From Strongylocentrotus droebachiensis (Eukaryota; Echinodermata; Echinoidea; Camarodonta; Strongylocentrotidae), in assembly GCA_035222895.1 (NCBI GenBank), contig JAVYIG010000410.1:496001-560000 (forward strand): 64,000 nt of DNA, read 5' to 3'. Below are positions 63,501-64,000 of the stretch, piece by piece. How positions within the stretch are numbered: the first letter of the stretch is position 1; each line of letters starts with the position of its first letter. Position numbers and translations under genes: made by a program. The notes beneath the pieces were generated by a model, which saw nothing but the letters and a program-made list of their open reading frames with translations, made no database searches and had not been told where the DNA came from.

Positions 63501-63585
63501 CCTGCTGCTTGGTGCCAGCAAAGTTGCCATGGATGCACTGGACGATGCCCGTGGCACGCTGAAGAGTGAGTGCGTACAGGAACAT
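34669..63585 (-). CDS. SF3B3: Splicing factor 3b subunit 3 (SF3B3/SAP130), complete, 25 coding exons
   Basis: SF3b130 is a triple beta-propeller scaffold of the SF3b complex in the U2 snRNP, acting in the nucleus in branch-site recognition; vertebrate SF3B3 is also reported in SAGA-type complexes. I joined 25 exons with GT donors and AG acceptors whose phases all agree. The product is 1217 residues without a stop, the length I recall for human SF3B3, and matches it nearly throughout, for example [54 protein letters not shown] and the C-terminus EDIRTRFAF. The first half corresponds to the MMS1_N/propeller region and about 860-1185 to the CPSF_A domain. Introns range from 355 bp to 3.8 kb; the largest, intron 17, is swollen by transposons. 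Introns 2 and 14 alone lack a C/D snoRNA candidate. Confidence 0.97.
34883..35405. mobile_element. TTAA-flanked MITE in SF3B3 intron 24
   Basis: Inverted ends AGGTACTATGTCCC and complement, with TTAA directly outside both (34879-34882, 35406-35409). 523 bp, no transposase. The TTAA duplication fits piggyBac or Kolobok types. Confidence 0.7.
35727..35815 (-). ncRNA. C/D snoRNA candidate B1 (U33-like), intron 24
   Basis: Closing stem CACTGCAT/ATGCAGTG, C box AATGATGT, D' CTGA preceded by guide ATCTGTCAATCC, D box CTGA. The guide pairs with 18S GGAUUGACAGAU and D'+5 falls on the U known in human as U1326. The D-side guide is ACACTCACAAATT. C' is degenerate. Confidence 0.8.
35911..36006 (-). CDS. 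SF3B3: SF3B3 exon 24
   Basis: Residues 1172-1203, beginning [15 protein letters not shown] and ending RNPSE. Phase 0 at both ends; donor GTAAGT. Confidence 0.95.
36237..36319 (-). ncRNA. C/D snoRNA candidate C1 (U33-like), intron 23
   Basis: Stem GCACAGC/GTTGTGC, C box ATGATGC, D' CTGA with guide ATCTGTCAATCCA, C' TTGATGA-like, D CTGA. Same 18S U1326 guide as family B, with a different D-side sequence (CACTCACTACTTT). 83 nt. Confidence 0.8.
36943..37047 (-). CDS. SF3B3: SF3B3 exon 23
   Basis: Residues 1137-1171, [20 protein letters not shown] through YYYPVK. Phase 0 both ends. Confidence 0.95.
37398..37485 (-). ncRNA. C/D snoRNA candidate B2 (U33-like), intron 22
   Basis: Stem ACTGCAT/ATGCAGT, C box AATGATGT, D' CTGA after guide ATCTGTCAATCC, D CTGA. 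18S U1326 guide unchanged from other B copies. Confidence 0.8.
37926..38168 (-). CDS. SF3B3: SF3B3 exon 22
   Basis: Residues 1056-1136, [17 protein letters not shown] through VPFTAHE, part of the CPSF_A region. Phase 0 both ends. Longest coding exon after exon 3. Confidence 0.95.
38504..38590 (-). ncRNA. C/D snoRNA candidate B3 (U33-like), intron 21
   Basis: Stem ACTGCAT/ATGCAGT, C box AATGATGA-like, D' CTGA after ATCTGTCAATCC, D CTGA. Predicted guide for 18S U1326. Confidence 0.8.
38848..38906 (-). pseudogene. Fossil of SF3B3 exon 21 (3' end) in intron 21
   Basis: Matches the 3' end of exon 21 and its donor (compare 39070-39130): CACTCACCACTGTAACAT and TTATCCGCAAACATGACA keep the exon pattern with substitutions. 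A decayed duplicate that cannot encode the same peptide. Confidence 0.75.
39077..39289 (-). CDS. SF3B3: SF3B3 exon 21
   Basis: Residues 985-1055, [20 protein letters not shown] through DKFGNITV, within the CPSF_A region. Phase 0 both ends. Confidence 0.95.
39431..39473. repeat. (ATT)n run with SINE-tail motif
   Basis: AGCGCTATAAAAGAACCCACT followed by ATT repeats, the same tail type as the SINE at 60403-60590 but on the + strand. Confidence 0.6.
39495..39583 (-). ncRNA. C/D snoRNA candidate B4 (U33-like), intron 20
   Basis: Stem CACTGCAT/ATGCAG(T/C), C box AATGATGA-like, D' CTGA after ATCTGTCAATCC, D CTGA. 18S U1326 guide. Confidence 0.8.
40071..40196 (-). CDS. SF3B3: SF3B3 exon 20
   Basis: Residues 943-984, [20 protein letters not shown] through KCENK. 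Phase 0 both ends. Confidence 0.95.
40288..40354 (-). ncRNA. C/D snoRNA candidate G1 (U27-like), intron 19
   Basis: Stem TGGTC/GACCA, C box ATGATGC, D' CTGA after guide ACAAGCATATGT, D CTGA. The guide pairs with 18S CAUAUGCUUGU near the rRNA 5' end, and D'+5 is the A at position 27 when counted from the 18S start. 67 nt. Confidence 0.8.
40811..40967 (-). CDS. SF3B3: SF3B3 exon 19
   Basis: Completes Ser890 (AG|T) and encodes to residue 942: [20 protein letters not shown] through KLEFLHK. One of the more diverged exons relative to the human protein. Confidence 0.95.
41150..41226 (-). pseudogene. Chimeric fossil of SF3B3 exons 17 and 18, intron 18
   Basis: The end of exon 18 (CCTAATTGAATGCAG, donor destroyed) is fused to a decayed start of exon 17 (CTCTCCAAGGCCAAAATCC, compare 47104-47122). 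The downstream intron 16 sequence, including snoRNA C, follows at 41440-41660, so a whole exon-intron segment was copied. Confidence 0.7.
41543..41625 (-). ncRNA. C/D snoRNA candidate C2 (U33-like), intron 18
   Basis: Almost identical to C3 in intron 16 and embedded in the same duplicated flank. Stem GCACAGC/GTTGTGC, C box ATGATGC, guide ATCTGTCAATCCA before D' CTGA, C' TTGATGA, D CTGA. Confidence 0.8.
41799..41944 (-). pseudogene. Diverged copy of SF3B3 exon 18 unit
   Basis: A more decayed version of the 181-bp unit described at 42162-42970, with the donor lost (CCTAATTGAATG in place of CCTACCTGAATG). Its exon-like portion is frameshifted. Confidence 0.7.
42162..42970 (-). repeat. Two extra tandem copies of the exon 18 3' end (181-bp unit)
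   Basis: The donor-plus-exon motif CCTACCTGAATGCAGCTTC begins at 42162, 42790 and 42971; the last is the real exon 18. Units are 181 bp once the 447-bp insertion in the first is removed. In the middle unit a 105-nt block (42795-42899) is open, starts after an AG and ends at an intact donor, so inclusion would keep the SF3B3 frame. The first unit is broken by a MITE. Confidence 0.85.
42196..42636. mobile_element. 441-bp MITE inside the exon 18 duplicate
   Basis: Inverted ends CAGAGATGCCAACC and complement, flanked by TAGCTC on both sides (42190-42195, 42637-42642). CAGAG-type ends suggest hAT, although hAT usually makes 8-bp duplications. It contains a 41-bp poly(A) run at 42515-42555. Confidence 0.65.
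42976..43181 (-). CDS. SF3B3: SF3B3 exon 18
   Basis: Residues 822-889: [20 protein letters not shown] through LEQNEAAF, then AG of Ser890. The acidic, Ala-rich start matches the human protein. Ends in phase 2 at donor GTAGGG. Confidence 0.95.
43446..43721 (+). repeat. Three 92-bp tandem repeats, subterminal in the mariner
   Basis: Near-identical units (GGCAAGTTATTTCTTGC ... GTTAGGCCTATGATT), period exactly 92 bp. The first overlaps the inner end of the left inverted repeat. May act as extra transposase-binding or spacing sequence, which is inference. Confidence 0.9.
43781..44875 (+). CDS. Mariner-type transposase (DD41D), 364 aa
   Basis: Cut-and-paste transposase of the Tc1/mariner superfamily, acting in the nucleus on its own terminal repeats. 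ATG at 43781 gives [13 protein letters not shown]; an in-frame TTG lies upstream but is not a likely start. The N-terminal part (about 1-110) is the helix-turn-helix DNA-binding region. The catalytic core shows [10 protein letters not shown], then [10 protein letters not shown], then [14 protein letters not shown]; the second and third Asp are 41 residues apart, hence DD41D. No stop or frameshift, and the length is normal for the superfamily. Likely still coding. Confidence 0.9.
   Translation: MVQLTIEQRVFLVTRYQETRSFMEVQDAFRVQFPERQPPTKRAIWYNVRKYADHGTSLNRNKGHSGHRRTGRSAENIQVVREAIQANPRISTRRNDTGIPRATFNRIARLDLHLHPYHVHVQHQLLPADFPRRLRFSQWFVNRCNRDRQFLQFFTIGDEATFSMDGMVNTHNEHEYAELHHPPGYAFNKNMSREKVSVWIGLCGNGSLVGPYFFEGNINGRAYLDMLNNFIVPEMEQIFPRQRRGAFRRAWWAQDGAPAHRLIAVRNRLTELFGNRIIALHFPVEWPARSPDLTPCDFFLWGYLKGKVFQTPPATIQELRQQITGEVNRLRQDQGMIRRAVRDMRRRCELCIERNGGHVEGTHP
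45525..45598 (-). ncRNA. C/D snoRNA candidate G2 (U27-like), intron 17
   Basis: Stem ATTGGTC/GACCAAT, perfect C box ATGATGA, D' CTGA after guide ACAAGCATATGT, D CTGA. Guide for 18S A27, as in G1. The mariner inserted between it and exon 18. Confidence 0.85.
45768..45783. repeat. (GT)n microsatellite
   Basis: Short GT run. Confidence 0.9.
46073..46839. mobile_element. piggyBac-like MITE with G-run hairpins
   Basis: TTAA at 46069-46072 and 46840-46843 flanks ends CCCTATTTTAACTGG and CCAGTTAACATAGGG. Just inside each end is a palindrome of a long G-run, TCAATTTGA or TCAAATTGA, and a long C-run. Shares design with 60785-61354. No transposase frame. Confidence 0.75.
46947..47121 (-). CDS. SF3B3: SF3B3 exon 17
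   Basis: Residues 763-821: [13 protein letters not shown] through QRKQQMAE, containing IETDHNTYT. Enters in phase 2, leaves in phase 0. Confidence 0.95.
47176..47314. mobile_element. TA-flanked MITE, CAGTCAAACCTGT family, copy 2
   Basis: Ends CAGTCAAACCTGTCTA and CAGGTTTGACTT with TA outside. Same family as 9620-9776 and 51118-51272. Probably Tc1/mariner-type. Confidence 0.65.
47672..47754 (-). ncRNA. C/D snoRNA candidate C3 (U33-like), intron 16
   Basis: Stem GCACAGC/GTTGTGC, C box ATGATGC, guide ATCTGTCAATCCA with D' CTGA, C' TTGATGA, D CTGA. Predicted 18S U1326 guide. Confidence 0.8.
48292..48446 (-). CDS. SF3B3: SF3B3 exon 16
   Basis: Residues 712-762: [15 protein letters not shown] through AISTNTL, ends in phase 2 (AG of Arg763). 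Matches human strongly. Confidence 0.95.
48615..48691 (-). ncRNA. C/D snoRNA candidate A1, intron 15
   Basis: 77 nt with stem GTGCAGC/GCTGCAC, C box ATGATGT, perfect C' GTGATGA, D box CTGA. No clear D' CTGA. Conserved TGTTTTAATT could pair with 28S AAUUAAAACA; the D-side guide CTACTTTCACTG has no target I recognise. Confidence 0.72.
48976..49098 (-). CDS. SF3B3: SF3B3 exon 15
   Basis: Residues 671-711: [20 protein letters not shown] through MQGSEA. Phase 0 both ends. Confidence 0.95.
49099..50414 (-). other. SF3B3 intron 14, no snoRNA found
   Basis: One of only two introns where I could not find a C/D unit. It holds a MITE-related block near 49150-49260, a hairpin element (50132-50385) and a G/C-rich patch at about 49460-49620. 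Confidence 0.5.
50132..50385. mobile_element. Inverted-repeat element, TTTCACAAAGAT ends
   Basis: Imperfect inverted arms (TTTCACAAAGATCATAAGTT against TTTCACAAAGATTCCAAGTC) enclose about 200 bp. No target duplication seen. Confidence 0.4.
50415..50558 (-). CDS. SF3B3: SF3B3 exon 14
   Basis: Residues 623-670: [20 protein letters not shown] through LFLNIGLQ. Phase 0 both ends. Confidence 0.95.
50929..51015 (-). ncRNA. C/D snoRNA candidate B5 (U33-like), intron 13
   Basis: Stem ACTGCA/TGCAGT, C box AATGATGT, guide ATCTGTCAATCC then CCCTGA, D CTGA. The rest of the copy has drifted but the guide is unchanged. Confidence 0.8.
51118..51272. mobile_element. TA-flanked MITE, CAGTCAAACCTGT family, copy 3
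   Basis: Ends CAATCAAACCTG and CAGGTTTGACTG, TA outside both (51116-51117, 51273-51274). Best-preserved copy of the family here. Confidence 0.7.
51313..51468 (-). CDS. SF3B3: SF3B3 exon 13
   Basis: Residues 571-622: [19 protein letters not shown] through VISLDQS. Phase 0 both ends. Confidence 0.95.
51629..51705 (-). ncRNA. C/D snoRNA candidate A2, intron 12
   Basis: Family A boxes and stem intact (C ATGATGT, C' GTGATGA, D CTGA). The D-side guide has one change (CTACATTCACTG); the TGTTTTAATT segment is unchanged. Confidence 0.7.
52231..52386 (-). CDS. SF3B3: SF3B3 exon 12
   Basis: Residues 519-570: [20 protein letters not shown] through YFEMDP. Phase 0 both ends. Confidence 0.95.
52848..52924 (-). 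ncRNA. C/D snoRNA candidate A3, intron 11
   Basis: Family A: stem GTGCAGC/GCTGCAC, C ATGATGT, C' GTGATGA, D CTGA, conserved TGTTTTAATT. Confidence 0.72.
53599..53750 (-). CDS. SF3B3: SF3B3 exon 11
   Basis: Residues 468-518: [20 protein letters not shown] through GDDALLQ. Enters in phase 1, leaves in phase 0. Confidence 0.95.
54174..54249 (-). ncRNA. C/D snoRNA candidate D5 (SNORD126-like), intron 10
   Basis: Stem ATTTGGA/TCCAAAT, perfect C box ATGATGA, D' CTGA after guide TCCGTGTTTCAC, D CTGA. The guide pairs with 28S UGAAACACGGA and D'+5 is the second A of the AAA run (human A1310). The body is unlike the other D copies, but the guide is kept. Confidence 0.85.
54860..54932 (-). CDS. SF3B3: SF3B3 exon 10
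   Basis: Residues 444-467: [20 protein letters not shown] through KSD, leaves in phase 1 (G|AT of Asp468). Confidence 0.95.
55067..55143 (-). ncRNA. C/D snoRNA candidate A4, intron 9
   Basis: Family A boxes, stem and conserved TGTTTTAATT intact; lies between exon 10 and a fossil of exon 10. Confidence 0.72.
55211..55250 (-). pseudogene. Fossil of SF3B3 exon 10 acceptor end, intron 9
   Basis: GACATGGCCATTTCAGATAC and the following GGCATGATAAAATA match 54913-54950. Further intron sequence is shared beyond (GTAGCTATAG), so an exon-intron segment was duplicated around snoRNA A4. Confidence 0.75.
55430..55525 (-). CDS. SF3B3: SF3B3 exon 9
   Basis: Residues 412-443: [20 protein letters not shown] through LRHGLE. 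Phase 0 both ends. Confidence 0.95.
55946..56022 (-). ncRNA. C/D snoRNA candidate A5, intron 8
   Basis: Family A; stem closes with one G-U (GTGCAGT/GCTGCAC). C, C' and D boxes and TGTTTTAATT present. Confidence 0.7.
56332..56497 (-). CDS. SF3B3: SF3B3 exon 8
   Basis: Completes His356 and encodes to 411: [20 protein letters not shown] through LSPILSCQ. Leaves in phase 0. Confidence 0.95.
56647..56723 (-). ncRNA. C/D snoRNA candidate A6, intron 7
   Basis: Family A boxes and stem intact; D-side guide has one change (CTACTTTTACTG). Confidence 0.7.
56765..57200. repeat. Local duplication in intron 7
   Basis: Two copies of about 190-230 bp (from 56765 and from about 57020), sharing GTCCCATCTTAGTTA, GGTTTTGAAAGCAC and CATCAAACACAAACAAACT. 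Confidence 0.75.
57219..57397 (-). CDS. SF3B3: SF3B3 exon 7
   Basis: Residues 297-355: [17 protein letters not shown] through IASEYGN, leaves in phase 2 (CA of His356). Confidence 0.95.
57452..57638. repeat. Dispersed repeat F, copy 2
   Basis: Counterpart of 29985-30168 in SF3B3 intron 6. Confidence 0.7.
57691..57766 (-). ncRNA. C/D snoRNA candidate D1 (SNORD126-like), intron 6
   Basis: Stem TGCAGA/TCTGTA (one G-U), C box ATGATGT, D' CTGA after TCCGTGTTTCAG, C' GTGATTA, D CTGA. Guide for 28S A1310. Confidence 0.82.
57965..58027 (-). CDS. SF3B3: SF3B3 exon 6
   Basis: Residues 276-296: [20 protein letters not shown] plus Lys. Phase 0 both ends; smallest internal exon. Confidence 0.95.
58136..58214 (-). 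ncRNA. C/D snoRNA candidate D2 (SNORD126-like), intron 5
   Basis: Stem GTGCAGA/TCTGTAC, C box ATGATGT, D' CTGA after TCCGTGTTTCAC, C' GTGATAT, D CTGA. Only about 110 nt from exon 6. Confidence 0.82.
58382..58494 (-). CDS. SF3B3: SF3B3 exon 5
   Basis: Completes Val238 and encodes to 275: [20 protein letters not shown] through PIPRRR. Leaves in phase 0. Confidence 0.95.
59136..59219 (-). ncRNA. C/D snoRNA candidate D3 (SNORD126-like), intron 4
   Basis: Best stem of the set (GAGTGCAGA/TCTGCACTC), perfect C box ATGATGA, guide TCCGTGTTTCAG with D' CTTA, C' ATGATTA, D CTGA. Confidence 0.84.
59531..59672 (-). CDS. SF3B3: SF3B3 exon 4
   Basis: Residues 191-237: [20 protein letters not shown] through GNLLIA, leaves in phase 1. 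Confidence 0.95.
60147..60222 (-). ncRNA. C/D snoRNA candidate D4 (SNORD126-like), intron 3
   Basis: Very close to D1. C ATGATGT, D' CTGA after TCCGTGTTTCAG, C' GTGATTA, D CTGA. The closing stem is reduced to about 4 bp (CAGA/TCTG). Confidence 0.75.
60403..60590 (-). mobile_element. Truncated tRNA-derived SINE, intron 3
   Basis: 3' half of the SINE type at 33950-34285: shared GGAGTGGAGAATGTGC, then AGCGCTATATAAATGCC and an (ATT)n tail on the minus strand. The tRNA head is missing. Confidence 0.65.
60785..61354. mobile_element. piggyBac-like MITE, 570 bp, intron 3
   Basis: TTAA at 60781-60784 and 61355-61358; ends CCCTTACTGTACTGG and complement. Each end is followed by a GGGCCTGGGAGGCCC-type palindrome. 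Related in layout to 46073-46839. No transposase frame. Confidence 0.8.
61598..61864 (-). CDS. SF3B3: SF3B3 exon 3
   Basis: Residues 102-190: [20 protein letters not shown] through FACLEIDYE. Phase 0 both ends. The longest coding exon. Confidence 0.95.
61865..62506 (-). other. SF3B3 intron 2, no snoRNA found
   Basis: The second intron without a C/D unit. It contains repeat E copy 2 (61958-62122) and otherwise AT-rich sequence. Confidence 0.5.
61958..62122. repeat. Dispersed repeat E, copy 2
   Basis: Uninterrupted copy of the repeat into which the mariner inserted at 43263/45148. Ends near GGACTGCACTAC and CTAGTGCAGG suggest short inverted termini; its class is unknown. Confidence 0.65.
62507..62583 (-). 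CDS. SF3B3: SF3B3 exon 2
   Basis: Completes Asp76 (G|AT) and encodes to 101: [20 protein letters not shown] through CLDR. Leaves in phase 0. Confidence 0.95.
62934..63009 (-). ncRNA. C/D snoRNA candidate A7, intron 1
   Basis: Family A, one base shorter. Stem GTGCAGC/GCTGCAC, C ATGATGT, C' GTGATGA, D CTGA, TGTTTTAATT conserved. Confidence 0.72.
63360..63585 (-). CDS. SF3B3: SF3B3 exon 1 (first coding)
   Basis: Residues 1-75 from ATG at 63583-63585: [28 protein letters not shown] and FRLTGGSK, as in human. Leaves in phase 1. The exon probably extends to 63642 as 5' UTR, where a TTTCACTCTCTTAG acceptor precedes it. Confidence 0.95.
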
Positions 63586-63943
63586 GGCTGGGATTGTTCT
63601 TCAGCTCCCGAGGCAGATGTGGACTGTGAGTCTACACAGGACCTAAGAGAGTGAAAGAATGAGAGAATGAGAGTGCGAGACAAGGGGGGGGGGGGGGCGG
63701 GGAATAGATGGCTATGCCATCATCACCATGGATTTGGGCTGAGCAGAGTCACGCCTCCCTATTTAGGGGGGGGGGGGAGGAAGGGTATTTTCAAACTGTA
63801 ATGGCTTGTGATCCCTTGGGGCTAGCGAAAAAATAAGCACATGGTAGGGAGGCCAATGCCCAAATCTAACTTTTTAATTACGAATTTGTTTAAAATAAAA
63901 CAAAGATTAAAAGAAAGCATTTACTTTCACTAAGAAAACTCAC

Positions 63944-64000
63944 CCATCTGCCGACTCCAGAAGTTCCATAAAATAGGAGATATCCAGCTTTTAAGCACTC
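63944..64000 (-). other. Probable 5' non-coding exon of SF3B3 (partial)
   Basis: A donor GATGG|GTGAGT at 63944/63943 pairs with the acceptor at 63643, giving a 301-bp 5' UTR intron with two G-runs. Its upstream end and the promoter lie beyond the window. Confidence 0.5.

Overview
Eukaryotic (metazoan) genomic DNA. The very frequent TACATGTA-type palindromes, many short inverted-repeat transposons, tRNA-derived SINEs and introns near 1 kb suggest a marine deuterostome, most likely a sea urchin. This placement is inference; no species marker is present.

Left part, 1-27.4 kb: mostly repeat-rich, AT-rich sequence with no convincing gene. It holds several MITEs (1.39-1.88, 4.00-4.37, 17.7-18.1 and 23.1 kb), microsatellites, a polypurine block (12.4-12.95 kb), an isolated TATA/CRE promoter-like patch (12.2-12.3 kb), a 3.8-kb terminal-inverted-repeat element with a 4-bp target duplication (18.585-22.376 kb), and one weak candidate coding exon (2.65-2.84 kb, + strand).

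Middle, 27.4-28.0 kb (minus strand): the first coding exon of an SNRK-family protein kinase, from the ATG through the activation loop, ending at a clean splice donor. Its later exons are not in the window. Between it and the next gene (28-33.6 kb) lie MITEs, a dispersed repeat and a local duplication.

Right part, 33.6-64.0 kb (minus strand): a complete splicing-factor 3b subunit 3 gene (SF3B3/SAP130). I could assemble 25 coding exons, all with GT-AG boundaries and compatible phases, giving an intact 1217-residue protein, the length I recall for human SF3B3. A 5' non-coding exon and a poly(A) signal are also visible.

The main discovery is inside the introns of SF3B3. 22 of its 24 coding-region introns each carry exactly one C/D-box snoRNA-like unit on the sense strand, with C (UGAUG), D' , C' and D (CUGA) boxes and a closing stem. 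They fall into five families. In four of them the D' guide is identical in every copy while the D-side sequence drifts. By the D'+5 rule these guides point to rRNA positions I know from human as 18S U1326 (two U33-like families, 8 copies), 28S A1310 (SNORD126-like, 5 copies) and 18S A27 (U27-like, 2 copies). The fifth family (7 copies) is less certain but has 10 nt of complementarity to 28S. The gene therefore seems to serve as both a U2 snRNP protein gene and a large rRNA-methylation-guide host. Fossil exon pieces (from exons 10, 17, 18 and 21) in the same introns suggest that local exon-intron duplication helped spread the snoRNAs.

The same introns also contain an apparently intact mariner-type transposon (DD41D transposase, about 200-bp inverted repeats, TA duplication) nested in another repeat, two TTAA-flanked piggyBac-like MITEs with G-run hairpins, a hAT-like MITE inside a duplicated exon, and SINEs.
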